In this document: piece after piece, positions 17,669-26,688 of the stretch
How the letters are laid out: each line of letters starts with the position of its first letter
Position numbering within the stretch: the first letter of the stretch is position 1
NCBI RefSeq assembly: GCF_006542335.1
Contig: NZ_CP032485.1
Span: forward strand, 1,436,501-1,500,500
DNA from: Neokomagataea tanensis
Lineage (GTDB): Bacteria; Pseudomonadota; Alphaproteobacteria; Acetobacterales; Acetobacteraceae
Direction: 5' to 3'
DNA: 64,000 nucleotides
The notes under the pieces: model-generated
What the model was told of the DNA's origin: nothing
Databases searched by the model: none
Seen by the model: the letters and a program-made list of their open reading frames with translations, nothing else
Program-made: the position numbers and the translations under genes

Positions 17669-19975
17669 GTGACGACAGATGATAAGAAGCCCGCTCCTCG
17701 CCGTACTCGTCGCCGTACGCCACCAAAGAGCGGCACTCCTGCCACAACGCCACGTACACGTGCCACGGCTGCACGGAGACGCACGACGGTCCCGGTCGTG
17801 CAGGATTATGCCGGGATGCAAAACTCACCTGAGCGTTTTTTAAATCGCGAACTGTCATGGCTGGATTTCAACCAGCGCGTCATTGAGGAAGCGGAAAGCC
17901 TGAAAAATCCGCTGCTGGAGCGCGTACGGTTTTTGTCGATTAGCGCGAGTAATTTGGACGAGTTTTATTCCGTTCGCGTTGCAGGTCTGGTCGGGCAAGT
18001 CCGGGAGGGGATGGTTGTCCGTAGCCCGGACGGTCTTGCGCCAGCTCAGCAACTTGCTGCGATTCGTAAAAAAGCACGGTTTTTGATGGAGGAGCAGCAG
18101 CGGGTTTGGGGCATTCTGGAGGCCGAATTAAAAGAAACGGGGATCAGTATCCTATCCCCCGATGCTCTAAATGAGGCGGATTATTCCCAGCTGTCGAATA
18201 TCTTTGACGAGCGGGTCTTCCCTGTCCTTACGCCGCTAGCAGTAGACCCATCACATCCTTTACCGTTTATTCCCAACATGGGTCTGGCGCTGGTGTTGCG
18301 CTTGAAAGATGAGGCAACAGGAAGCCCAGTGATGGACGGTCTGGTGCTGTTGCCGACCCAACTCCCACGGTTGCTGCGCTTGCCTGCGCGGGTGGATGCA
18401 GAGGGTAAGGCTTCAAGCGAAATTCGTTTTATTCTGCTGGAAGATCTTATTCGTCTTTTTGCTGCCCGCCTGTTTCCCGGCCTTGGCCTCGGGGAGGCCG
18501 GTGTTCTGCGCATCATCCGTGATACGGACGTTGAATTCGAAGATGAAGCAGAGGACTTGGTACGCTCTTACGAAACAGCCCTTAAGCAGCGCCGGCGCGG
18601 AGTAGGTATCCACTTGGCGCTGGATCGGCGGTTGCCTGAGGAACTGGGCAGAGAGCTGGGGGAAGAACTGGGCGTCAGCGATGAAGATGTCATGGTGCTG
18701 CCGGGGTTTGTCGGAGTGGTGGACCTCAAACAACTCATCGTCGATGACCGCCCGGATTTGGTTTTCCCTTCGTATACGCCGCGTTTCCCAGAGCGTATTT
18801 TGGATTATGATGGGGATTGCTTTGCGGCAATTCGAGCAAAGGATATCGTCGTACATCACCCGTTTGAAAGTTTTGACGTGGTGGTGCAGTTCTTGCGGCA
18901 AGCTGCACGGGACCCGAATGTCCTTTCAATCAAGCAGACTTTGTATCGTACATCGCGCGATAGCCCCATTGTGCAGGCGCTTATTGAAGCGGCCGAATCC
19001 GGCAAATCTGTAACAGCGATGGTAGAGCTGAGAGCGCGGTTTGACGAAGAGGCTAATATTCGCTTGTCGCGCGCCCTTGAGGCCGCAGGCGTGCAGGTGG
19101 TTTTTGGATTCACGCACCTCAAAACGCATGCGAAGTTAAGTTTGGTCGTCCGGCGGGAAGGCGGGACTTTGCGCTCATATGCCCATTTCGGCACGGGAAA
19201 TTATCACCCCATTACGGCGCGAATTTATACAGATATCTCATTCTTCACATGCGACCGTACATTGGCGTCTGATTCCGCCCGTTTGTTTAATTACATGACT
19301 GGGTATGCAACGCCTGAAAAAATGGATGCATTAGCGTTCTCGCCCATGACAACACGTTCAACGCTTGAAGCGCTGATTCGGGAAGAGATTGCGCACGCTA
19401 AAGCTGGGCGTCCTGCTAAAATATGGCTGAAAATGAACAGCCTTGTTGATGCAGAACTGATTGATATTCTCTATGAAGCATCGCAGGCAGGTGTGAAGGT
19501 TGTTGGCGTCATCCGAGGCATTTGCTGCTTGCGGCCCGGAGTGCCGGGCCTTTCAGAGAATATTGAGATTAAATCGATTGTTGGTCGTTTCCTCGAGCAT
19601 TCGCGTATTTATGCTTTTGGCAACGGGCATCGTATGCCGTCCCATCAGGCGAAGTTGTTTATTTCCTCTGCGGACTGGATGGTACGCAACATGGACTGGC
19701 GGGTTGAGACCTTGGTGCCCATCACCAACACGACGGTTCACGCGCAGATCCTTGGCCAGATCATGACTGTGAACATGAAAGATACTTTGCAAAGCTGGAC
19801 GTTGTCTAAAGATGGAAGCTGGCATCGTATGGCGCCAGGGAGTAAGCCCTTTTCCGCACATGAGTACTTCATGTACAACCCCTCCTTGTCTGGGCGTGGC
19901 TCGGCTGCACGGGAAAAGGCCTTACCAGAAGGCCGCCATCCGCGTGGGCGACAAGATCGTGTCCTAGAAGACTGA
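17669..19975 (+). CDS. ppk: Polyphosphate kinase 1
   Basis: A 768-residue PPK1 that reversibly builds inorganic polyphosphate from ATP. An Arg/Lys/Thr/Pro-rich N-terminal stretch of about 45 residues precedes the family start, RFLNRELSWLDFNQRV. The catalytic region has LKTHAKLSLVVRR (His487, the autophosphorylated residue by family alignment) and HFGTGNYHPITARIY; the C-terminal domain has SIVGRFLEHSRIYAFGNG. The GTG at 17669 follows GGGAAAGA and is preferred to an upstream TTG at 17633. It is followed 20 bases later by ppx, the opposing enzyme. Confidence 0.96.
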   Translation: MTTDDKKPAPRRTRRRTPPKSGTPATTPRTRATAARRRTTVPVVQDYAGMQNSPERFLNRELSWLDFNQRVIEEAESLKNPLLERVRFLSISASNLDEFYSVRVAGLVGQVREGMVVRSPDGLAPAQQLAAIRKKARFLMEEQQRVWGILEAELKETGISILSPDALNEADYSQLSNIFDERVFPVLTPLAVDPSHPLPFIPNMGLALVLRLKDEATGSPVMDGLVLLPTQLPRLLRLPARVDAEGKASSEIRFILLEDLIRLFAARLFPGLGLGEAGVLRIIRDTDVEFEDEAEDLVRSYETALKQRRRGVGIHLALDRRLPEELGRELGEELGVSDEDVMVLPGFVGVVDLKQLIVDDRPDLVFPSYTPRFPERILDYDGDCFAAIRAKDIVVHHPFESFDVVVQFLRQAARDPNVLSIKQTLYRTSRDSPIVQALIEAAESGKSVTAMVELRARFDEEANIRLSRALEAAGVQVVFGFTHLKTHAKLSLVVRREGGTLRSYAHFGTGNYHPITARIYTDISFFTCDRTLASDSARLFNYMTGYATPEKMDALAFSPMTTRSTLEALIREEIAHAKAGRPAKIWLKMNSLVDAELIDILYEASQAGVKVVGVIRGICCLRPGVPGLSENIEIKSIVGRFLEHSRIYAFGNGHRMPSHQAKLFISSADWMVRNMDWRVETLVPITNTTVHAQILGQIMTVNMKDTLQSWTLSKDGSWHRMAPGSKPFSAHEYFMYNPSLSGRGSAAREKALPEGRHPRGRQDRVLED

Positions 19976-19995
19976 ACTGTTAAAGACTGATTGCA

Positions 19996-21474
19996 ATGCC
20001 TCCTTTCTCTCAGCGTTCAGCCATTGTTGATCTTGGCTCAAACTCGGTACGTCTCGTTGTATTTGAAGGTGTGGTGCGAAACCCGCTGCCAATTTTCAAT
20101 GAGAAGGTAACACTTAAGCTCGGTCGTGGACTGGACGCGAGTGGCCACCTCAATGAAGAGGGGGTTGCCCTCGCTATGGATGTGCTCGGGCGCTTCCATA
20201 CAGTAGCGCGCGCAATGGGGGCTGAACCATTTGAGGTTGTCGCCACTGCTGCAGTGCGCGACGCAAGCAATGGGCCCGACTTCGTGTCCGCCATTCGTGC
20301 CCGCATGCCGGGTGTAACCATCCGAGTGCTTGAAGGGACGGAGGAGGCTGATTACTCCGCCCGTGGTGTTCTCTGTTCCTTGCCTGAAGCTAACGGTCTT
20401 GTTGCCGATATTGGCGGTGGTTCGCTGGAGTTGATACACGTTGCGGATAGCCAGTATCATGAGGCAGTAACTACCAAGCTCGGCGTTATTCGTTTGCAGG
20501 ATAGGGCTCAGGGCAGCGTCGAGCGTGCACGAGAGATAGCTGACGAAATGCTGTCTGAGGTCAATTGGTTGCCGGGTATGACCGGGCGCCCACTTTACCT
20601 TGTGGGTGGGGCGTTCCGTGCACTGGCGCGTTTGCAAATTGCCAGAACGCGTTATCCGCTGAGCTTGGTGCATTTATTCACTCTTTCAGAGGGTGAATGC
20701 CGCGAAATGGTTGATTGGGTGGTAGACGCGCCACGCCGTACGCTCGAAAAACTACCAAACTCCCCTCGCAAACGCCTTGGTGATGCGCCATTCGCTGCCA
20801 CTGTCCTGCGCAGCCTGATGGAGAGGGTACGCCCCTCAAAGGTTGTTTTCAGCATCGATGGTTTGCGGGAAGGCTGGTACATGAAGCATGTGGCGTCATC
20901 CGTTGCGGGTGGTGACCCTATGACAGCGCTTGCCAATGACATGGCCGGTCGTTTGGCGCGAAACCCTGATTTATCACATGCGCTGGTCGGTTGGACGGCA
21001 CCTCTTTTCCCAGATGAAACGCCAGTACAAAAACGCCTCCGAACACTGGCCTGTACGCTGTCAGATATTGGCTCCTACGATCATCCTGAATACCGTGGAG
21101 AGCAGACATATCAGCGGGTTATGCATTGCCACGGCGTTGGGTTTGAGCATAGCGCACGCGCTTTCATTGGCCTGACATTGGCCGTGCGTTACGAAGTTCC
21201 TACGGACTCAGCGCTGATTGAACCGTCACGCTATTTATTGTCCCGCACAGAAGTGGACCGTGCGACCCGTTTGGGCCAAGCGCTGCGCCTTGCCTATGCT
21301 TTATGTGCAGGCACGACAGTCCTTCTGGAAGAATGCCGTATTCTTGTTGAAGATGAAAAACTGGTCCTAATCCTTGGGGCGCGCTCTGTGCGGGCTGCGG
21401 GGAGCAATGTACGCCGCCGTTTAGAGCGACTTGCTGCATTTATGGGCCTTACAGCCGAGATGCGGGAAGAATAA
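19996..21474 (+). CDS. ppx: Exopolyphosphatase, Ppx/GppA family
   Basis: A 492-residue protein of the actin-like ATPase superfamily. Phosphate-binding motifs AIVDLGSNSVRLVVFEG (residues about 9-25) and VADIGGGSLELIHV (about 135-148) are intact, and VATAAVRDASNG sits between them. The C-terminal half is an HD-like helical domain. It would hydrolyse terminal phosphate from polyphosphate, and possibly pppGpp. It lies just after ppk on the same strand, giving the cell linked synthesis and breakdown. Confidence 0.95.
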   Translation: MPPFSQRSAIVDLGSNSVRLVVFEGVVRNPLPIFNEKVTLKLGRGLDASGHLNEEGVALAMDVLGRFHTVARAMGAEPFEVVATAAVRDASNGPDFVSAIRARMPGVTIRVLEGTEEADYSARGVLCSLPEANGLVADIGGGSLELIHVADSQYHEAVTTKLGVIRLQDRAQGSVERAREIADEMLSEVNWLPGMTGRPLYLVGGAFRALARLQIARTRYPLSLVHLFTLSEGECREMVDWVVDAPRRTLEKLPNSPRKRLGDAPFAATVLRSLMERVRPSKVVFSIDGLREGWYMKHVASSVAGGDPMTALANDMAGRLARNPDLSHALVGWTAPLFPDETPVQKRLRTLACTLSDIGSYDHPEYRGEQTYQRVMHCHGVGFEHSARAFIGLTLAVRYEVPTDSALIEPSRYLLSRTEVDRATRLGQALRLAYALCAGTTVLLEECRILVEDEKLVLILGARSVRAAGSNVRRRLERLAAFMGLTAEMREE

Positions 21475-21511
21475 GCCGGTTTTCAACTAGGCTTTTCTCT
21501 ATTGCGCTTAC

Positions 21512-21545
21512 CCCGCCGGGTGTCTTTATGGGGCGTCCCGGCGGG
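21512..21545. terminator. GC-rich dyad between ppx and the GlxA-type regulator
   Basis: CCCGCCGGG (21512-21520) pairs with CCCGGCGGG (21537-21545) at the convergent junction; the right arm overlaps the last codons of the regulator. No clear T run follows on either strand, so terminator function is tentative. Confidence 0.45.
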
Positions 21546-22515
21546 TAAATTGCTTTCTGTAGCCGCTTGGCGGAATGCCAACATATTTTGAAAAATGAAG
21601 CCTGAGATTGTCGGCACTGCCAAGGCCGACGGCGGAGGCAATTTGCTCCATGGGTAAAATGGTAGTCTCGAGCAGGTCTTTAGCGGCGGCAACGCGTTGG
21701 GAAATGAGCCAAAGCCCAAAGCTTGATCCAGTCGATGCCCGGAACTGACGGGCAAGCGTTCTTTCGCTGACCATAGCAAGCTGTGCCAGAGACTTTACGC
21801 TCCATGGTTGGGTAAGGTTTGCACGAATGGTATCGAGCGCTCTGGCAAGGTGATTATCCGGCCGGGCATTTACAGGTTTTTCTATGAACTGCGTCTGGCC
21901 ACCATTGCGGTGAGCAGCAACAACCATTCTGCGGGCGACTTGGTTGGCAATCTCCGCACCAAAATCCTGCCGTACTACATGTAGCAGCATATCAATCCCG
22001 GCAGCTGAACCAGCCGATGTCAGCAAACGGCCATTATCAACATACAAGACGTTGGGATCTACGAGAACAGCCGGGTAAAGCACTTGGAGGCGCTGGGCAT
22101 ACCGCCAATGCGTTGTGGCCCTTTGACCATTGAGCATACCGAGGGCTGCCGGCAAAAAAGCGCCCGAGCAAATCGTAACGATACGGGCACCCCGGTGGTA
22201 CGCGGCAAGGAGGGCGGTGCTGAGTTTTTCAGAGGGAGTGTTGCCGCTAGTGTTCCAGCCCGGAATTACAATGGTGCTGGCGTGCTCAAGCACTTCAAGG
22301 CCTGCACTTACGTTTACACCAAAGCCTGCATTGGTTTGCACCAGTCCGGGGTGTTCGGCACAAACGGTAAATTTGTACCATTCCGCGCCCAGTTCGGGGC
22401 GGTCCAAGCCGAAGATTTCGGCGGTAATGCCAAACTCAAAAGCGCACAAACCTTCATAGGCGAGAGCGACGACAAGGCGATTCAACGAGGGACGCTGGTT
22501 TGGCATGATCCTCAT
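21526..22515 (-). CDS. GlxA family transcriptional regulator (DJ-1/PfpI + AraC domains)
   Basis: About 329 residues. Residues 12-190 form a DJ-1/PfpI glutamine-amidotransferase-like domain (VVALAYEGLCAFEFG; IVTICSGAFLPAALGML with the nucleophile-elbow cysteine), and residues about 225-325 form an AraC-type double helix-turn-helix (WSVKSLAQLAMVSERTLARQ; YVGIPPSGYRKQF). Members sense small ligands and activate neighbouring genes. The start is uncertain: a second ATG at 22506 has GAGGA before it. It is divergent from a rhodanese gene across about 75 bases, which is its most likely target. Confidence 0.93.
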   Translation of the reverse strand: MRIMPNQRPSLNRLVVALAYEGLCAFEFGITAEIFGLDRPELGAEWYKFTVCAEHPGLVQTNAGFGVNVSAGLEVLEHASTIVIPGWNTSGNTPSEKLSTALLAAYHRGARIVTICSGAFLPAALGMLNGQRATTHWRYAQRLQVLYPAVLVDPNVLYVDNGRLLTSAGSAAGIDMLLHVVRQDFGAEIANQVARRMVVAAHRNGGQTQFIEKPVNARPDNHLARALDTIRANLTQPWSVKSLAQLAMVSERTLARQFRASTGSSFGLWLISQRVAAAKDLLETTILPMEQIASAVGLGSADNLRLHFSKYVGIPPSGYRKQFTRRDAP

Positions 22516-22589
22516 GTTAATTGGCTGGAAAGCCGGTGGCGAGGGGGATCATTCTCGGGACAATATTATTCGTTACTTAAGGAAGAAAC

Positions 22590-23000
22590 GTGATGAATAA
22601 TGTCCTTAGCACTGCACCAGCTCCCTCTGTGGAGGCTGCGCGGCATTTTGCAGATATTTTGGCTTATGAAACAGATTGCTGGGACACGCATGATGCACTC
22701 CAGAAGCCTGCACCTGGTTTTGTTCTGCTCGACGTGAGGGCGCCGGATTTATTTGCTCAAGGGCACATTGCGGGAGCTATTAATATGCCGCATGGCAAGA
22801 TTATCGCGTCCAAGATGAATCTTTGGCCGGAAAATACGTTGTTCGTTACTTATTGTGCGGGCCCGCACTGCAACGGTGCTGCACGGGCCGCTTTGAGGTT
22901 GGCTAATTTGGGACGGCCGGTAAAAATGATGGCTGGCGGCGTGACCGGCTGGTTAGATGAGGGGTTTTCTCTTCAAAAGGGCGACGGCAACGGTCTTTGA
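22590..23000 (+). CDS. Rhodanese-like domain protein
   Basis: A 135-136-residue single-domain rhodanese. It has VLLDVRAPDLFAQGHIAGAIN at the start of the domain and the active-site loop YCAGPHCNGA with the presumed persulfide cysteine, then GGVTGWLDEGF at the end. It would move sulfane sulfur or act as a phosphatase-like scaffold; the acceptor is unknown. AAGGAAG precedes two consecutive ATGs (22590 and 22593). Divergent transcription from a GlxA-type regulator suggests regulation by that protein. It ends 7 bases before the convergent exported oxidoreductase gene. Confidence 0.92.
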   Translation: MMNNVLSTAPAPSVEAARHFADILAYETDCWDTHDALQKPAPGFVLLDVRAPDLFAQGHIAGAINMPHGKIIASKMNLWPENTLFVTYCAGPHCNGAARAALRLANLGRPVKMMAGGVTGWLDEGFSLQKGDGNGL

Positions 23001-23007
23001 CCGAAAG

Positions 23008-23718
23008 TCATAAGCCCAAAGCACGTTTCAACCCTGCGCGATCTTCTTTTACTTCGAAGCCCGGATGGCCTGATTGGAATAGGGTCGCTGTTGCGAGGTT
23101 CCCCGTCAGTACCGGGTCAAAACCCATTTCTTGGGCGAGGCTTTGGACCGTATGAACGGCTTCGGGCTGGTCACCGGCAATAGGAATCGCAAGGAGCGGG
23201 GCTGGCCGGGCAGCCTCCGCACCGAGTACCGACATATCAATGGAGTTAAATGCGCGCACCAGATATGCGCCGGGGAAGAAACTCTGGCTCAGTCGTCCAA
23301 TTCCCTGGGCATCGGCTTTAGCGGCCAAGCTGCCATCACGGAACCAATAGGCGTTGGTCGGGTCGATAAGCGTCTTCCCGCGCAGTAGGGGGGCAAGTTC
23401 TTGCCCGACGGATGGCAGCGCTTTGTAAGGCACAGCAAGCAGAACAATATCGCCGAAGGTTGCAGCGTTTTGCGGCGTACCTGCTGAAGCAAGAGAGCCG
23501 AGTGCACTGGCGGCCGATTGTGCTTCTTCAATGTGCCTTGCTGAAAACATAACGGGATGCCCTGCCTTAACCAGCAGTGAGCCTAGAGTTTGGGCTACGG
23601 TGCCAGCACCAATAATACCAATTTTGCTCGGGGTGGCGGCCAAGGCCCGGGTCGTTACCGAGCTGATTAGAGCGAGCGCGGTAATTTTTTGCAAAACTGC
23701 ACGACGGTTCATCATCAT
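23008..23718 (-). CDS. Exported NAD(P)-binding protein, F420-dependent-reductase-like
   Basis: A 236-residue protein with a twin-arginine-like signal (NRRAVLQKITALALISS, ending ALAA near residue 28) fused to a Rossmann domain of the NADPH-F420 oxidoreductase / NADP_oxidored family: KIGIIGAGTVAQTLGSLLVKAGHPV, then LLAVPYKALPSVGQEL and LIDPTNAYW. The cytoplasmic relatives reduce NADP or cofactor F420; this one appears to be sent folded to the periplasm, which is unusual for a dinucleotide enzyme. The cupin gene upstream on the same strand also has an RR-type signal and lies 3 bases away, so both are probably made and exported together. Confidence 0.85.
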   Translation of the reverse strand: MMMNRRAVLQKITALALISSVTTRALAATPSKIGIIGAGTVAQTLGSLLVKAGHPVMFSARHIEEAQSAASALGSLASAGTPQNAATFGDIVLLAVPYKALPSVGQELAPLLRGKTLIDPTNAYWFRDGSLAAKADAQGIGRLSQSFFPGAYLVRAFNSIDMSVLGAEAARPAPLLAIPIAGDQPEAVHTVQSLAQEMGFDPVLTGNLATATLFQSGHPGFEVKEDRAGLKRALGL

Positions 23719-23721
23719 TAA

Positions 23722-24315
23722 TCACCCATAATGCCAGTCATGAGGAACAGGGCCATTGGCACCGCAAACGGGGTCGGTGCCGGGAAAGGGCAAAGCAGCC
23801 AAGCGTTGGAGCTGCGTGGTGCTGGGAGCTTGCCGGACAATGTCAAAACTTTGGTTGGGAGGGTAGGCCCCGACAACGCCGAATTGGTCGTTTGCACTGA
23901 TTTTCATATGGCCAGTCCCGGCGGGTAAAAGCACGATGTCTCCGGCGTGAACCGACACTTTTCGCGCTCCGGGGCCGCCTAGCATGAGTTCGGCCGAGCC
24001 GCCGTAAATACCTAAAACCTCGTGACCTTCTGTATGGTAATGATGGAAAGGATAGACCCCATTCCGCCATTGCGGGGGCCACCCGTTGGTCTGAAACAGT
24101 TCTTCGAAAGAGCTGGCAGGGTCTGCTTCACTGATGCCGAGTGCATTGCGGTAGAGAATGACCGGGAGCTTCTGGTTATTGGGAACCCAGCCATTCGTGG
24201 TGAGCAGAAATGTTTCCGTATCAACGGGCGTGCCTTGAGCAATTGCACGCGCGACGTGTCCGCCAAGAGATAGGCCGAGGCCAGCGAGAACGGCGTTGAA
24301 AAAACGACGGTGCAT
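23722..24315 (-). CDS. Exported cupin-domain protein
   Basis: A 197-residue protein. The N-terminal MHRRFFNAVLAGLGLSLGG is a Tat-like signal ending near ARAIA. A single cupin follows with the metal-binding pattern HHYHTEGHEVLGIYGG and, later, DIVLLPAGTGHMKI. Relatives are often annotated as cupin or sugar-binding proteins without a known substrate. It is the first gene of a two-gene minus-strand unit with the exported oxidoreductase. Confidence 0.85.
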   Translation of the reverse strand: MHRRFFNAVLAGLGLSLGGHVARAIAQGTPVDTETFLLTTNGWVPNNQKLPVILYRNALGISEADPASSFEELFQTNGWPPQWRNGVYPFHHYHTEGHEVLGIYGGSAELMLGGPGARKVSVHAGDIVLLPAGTGHMKISANDQFGVVGAYPPNQSFDIVRQAPSTTQLQRLAALPFPGTDPVCGANGPVPHDWHYG

Positions 24316-24461
24316 GCCATTCTCCTATTCTTCTGGCGCACGAAAGTGATGCTGCACCCTGTCACGGGTGAAATGTGCGCTCTATTAAAAAAAATGGTAA
24401 GAATTCCTCACGAAATCGTGTTTGGCTTGCTGAAAAAGAGCCAACCGATATACACACGCGC

Positions 24462-25184
24462 ATGTCTGATAACGTCACAGTGCACTCGGCCTCAGATGGA
24501 GGCTTTTGGTCGGAATTTTTGCGTGGGGTGCGTACCTCACTGCCGGTTATTATTGGCTTTATACCGTTCGGTTTGTTGCTTGGTCGGCAGGCTGTGCAGC
24601 ATGGTATGACTATGCTGAGTGTTCCGCTTATGACGGGCCTTAATTATGGTGGCGGGTCGGAGTTTGCCGCGGTCAACCTTTGGACAAGCCCATTACCGGT
24701 TGCGCTGATTATTTCTGTAACGCTGCTTATAAATTGCCGTCACATTTTGATGGGGGCTGCACTCGCGCCGTGGCTCAAAGACGTGCCACGTAAGCGCGCA
24801 GTTTTGTGGCTTTTCCTCATGTGTGATGAGACATGGGCAATCTCTCTTTCAGACACACAAAAAAGGCAGAGATTTAGCTCAGGTTACTATTTTGGCGTCG
24901 GGTGGAGCCTGTATGTGACGTGGATCGTCAGTACGTTTTTAGGGGCGTATTTAGGCGGCAGAATTGGTGACCTAACCCAGTACGGCTTTGATATGGCATT
25001 TCCGGCCGTATTCTTGGTCATTTTGCGCGGCATGTGGAAAGATCACCGCATGTCCCTGCCATGGGTTGTAAGTTTATTGGCTGGTGTTTTGGTCTATCGT
25101 TGGTGTCCCGGTGCTTGGTGCGTGCCCGCTGGCACAGTGGCCGGCGCTGTGACGGCAGCGTGCGTTGTGAGGGGAGTAGAATAA
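24462..25184 (+). CDS. azlC: AzlC family branched-chain amino acid exporter subunit
   Basis: A 240-residue inner-membrane protein with about six hydrophobic segments. FLRGVRTSLPVIIGFIPFG, then LMTGLNYGGGSEFAAV and LLINCRHILMGAALAPWL, match AzlC, the large subunit of the AzlCD (LIV-E class) exporter. The ATG at 24462 was chosen because the family sequence begins soon after; upstream in-frame readings look non-coding. The stop overlaps the azlD start by one base. Confidence 0.92.
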   Translation: MSDNVTVHSASDGGFWSEFLRGVRTSLPVIIGFIPFGLLLGRQAVQHGMTMLSVPLMTGLNYGGGSEFAAVNLWTSPLPVALIISVTLLINCRHILMGAALAPWLKDVPRKRAVLWLFLMCDETWAISLSDTQKRQRFSSGYYFGVGWSLYVTWIVSTFLGAYLGGRIGDLTQYGFDMAFPAVFLVILRGMWKDHRMSLPWVVSLLAGVLVYRWCPGAWCVPAGTVAGAVTAACVVRGVE

Positions 25185-25483
25185 TGGACCGTGACACTCT
25201 CCTGACTATCCTTGGTATGGGCCTGACCACATATTTGACGCGCATTGGTGGTTACGTTCTGCTGGGTGGGAAAACGCTCTCTCCCCGTGCAACGGCCATG
25301 ATGGATATTATTCCCGGCTGCGTGCTGATTTCCGTTCTGGCACCGAGTTTTGCAACCGGCAGATGGTTTGACCTGGCCGGACTGGGTATAACGGTATTGG
25401 CTGCAATGAAATTACCTTTGCTGCCGACTATGGCAATAGGTGTGATTAGCACGGGCTTTCTGCGCGCCGTTTTTGCGCCGTAA
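25184..25483 (+). CDS. azlD: AzlD family small subunit of amino acid exporter
   Basis: A 99-residue protein with four hydrophobic segments and the AzlD pattern TYLTRIGGYVLLGG, then MMDIIPGCVLISVLAP. It pairs with AzlC to export branched-chain or related amino acids. It begins in a TAATG junction with azlC, which implies coupled translation and matched amounts of both subunits. Confidence 0.92.
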   Translation: MDRDTLLTILGMGLTTYLTRIGGYVLLGGKTLSPRATAMMDIIPGCVLISVLAPSFATGRWFDLAGLGITVLAAMKLPLLPTMAIGVISTGFLRAVFAP

Positions 25484-25560
25484 GCACGACTAGGCGGTTC
25501 GGCCTTATTTGCCGCTATGCAATACCCTCTATAGTCTGCGCGGTGAGTACAGGAGGTAAT

Positions 25561-26625
25561 ATGCTTCAGGAAGCACCGTTCCGGACGGCCCTTATAGGCT
25601 ATGGGTATGCTGGGCAGACGTTCCACGCCCCGTTGATTACGGCAGAACCAAACCTAAAACTTGTCTGTATCGCTTCGCGCCAGAAAGAGAAGGTCCAGTC
25701 AGACTATCCGGGCGTTACGGTCGTGTCCGACCCGCTTGCGGCGGTGACGTCGGAGCATGTTGATTTGGTGGTTATTGCATCACCGAACGATACACATGCA
25801 GCTTTGGCAAAGGCGGCGTTGCAGGCTGGTAAGCATGTTGTCGTTGATAAGCCTTTTGCGTTGGACGTGGCCGAAGCGCGTGACGTTGTAAAGGCTGCGG
25901 CAAGCAATGGCCGTTCGCTCACGGTCTTTCACAACAGGCGCTGGGATAGTGACTTTCTAAGCATTAAGCAGATTATTGATGCGAAAGAGATCGGAGAGGT
26001 CACACATTTCGAATCACATATCGATCGTTTCAGGCCTGTTGTGCGCGATAGGTGGCGTGAGGGCTCGGGGCCTGGTGCGGGTATTTGGTTCGACCTTGGC
26101 CCGCACTTGATTGATCAGGCTTTGCTTTTATTTGGTATTCCGGAGCGCGTGACAGCGTCTTTAGCTCAAATGCGTAAAGGTGCTTTGTCGGATGATTGGG
26201 CTCACGTCGTTTTGGAGTACAACGAGCAGCGGGTTATTTTGCATGCGAGCATGCTTGTTGCGGGCGGTTCTCCTCGATTTATCGTTCACGGCACCAAGGG
26301 TAGCGCTATCAAAGCGAAGCCAGATGGGCAGGAGGCACAGCTCTTGAATGGCCTGCGCCCCGGCGCGCCGAATTGGGGCTGCGACGACGATACGATTCAG
26401 GTCCATGATGGACAGGGGGGCGTATATCAAAGGCCTGCTACCTCTGGCGATCAAGGCCAGTTTTATAAGCAGATTGCTCTTGCCTTGAACGGCGGCGCAA
26501 ATCCCGTTCCGCCTTTGCAATCGGTTGGTGTTATGGCCGTTTTGGAGGCGGCAATTCATTCAGCGCGAAGCGGTAAAAGCGTGAAGCCAGAAGTATCTGA
26601 TTTGGAGCGATCCGCCTGGGTTTAA
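25561..26625 (+). CDS. Gfo/Idh/MocA family oxidoreductase
   Basis: A 354-residue NAD(P)-dependent dehydrogenase. The N-terminal Rossmann fold starts with TALIGYGYAGQTFHAPLI, followed by VVIASPNDTHAALAKAAL and VVDKPFALDVAEA, which contains the catalytic lysine of the EKP-type motif. The C-terminal alpha/beta domain has WFDLGPHLIDQALLLFG with the family histidine. The YGYAGQTFHAPLI pattern is closest to the IolW/YdgJ branch that reduces keto-inositols or related polyols. An AGGAGGT lies 4 bases before the ATG at 25561, which settles the start. Confidence 0.9.
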   Translation: MLQEAPFRTALIGYGYAGQTFHAPLITAEPNLKLVCIASRQKEKVQSDYPGVTVVSDPLAAVTSEHVDLVVIASPNDTHAALAKAALQAGKHVVVDKPFALDVAEARDVVKAAASNGRSLTVFHNRRWDSDFLSIKQIIDAKEIGEVTHFESHIDRFRPVVRDRWREGSGPGAGIWFDLGPHLIDQALLLFGIPERVTASLAQMRKGALSDDWAHVVLEYNEQRVILHASMLVAGGSPRFIVHGTKGSAIKAKPDGQEAQLLNGLRPGAPNWGCDDDTIQVHDGQGGVYQRPATSGDQGQFYKQIALALNGGANPVPPLQSVGVMAVLEAAIHSARSGKSVKPEVSDLERSAWV

Positions 26626-26631
26626 GTACTG

Positions 26632-26667
26632 GCATGGTTGTGCCAATCCCCCTATTGGCAGCCATGC
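26632..26667. terminator. Hairpin between convergent oxidoreductase and DUF4175 genes
   Basis: GCATGG (26632-26637) and GCCAAT (26642-26647) pair with ATTGGC (26654-26659) and CCATGC (26662-26667), giving a long, slightly imperfect stem with a C-rich loop between the two convergent stops. A second possible pairing is AATCCCCC with GGGGGATT. No strong T run is present. Confidence 0.5.
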
Positions 26668-26688
26668 GGGGGATTAGAGGTTGCGCCT

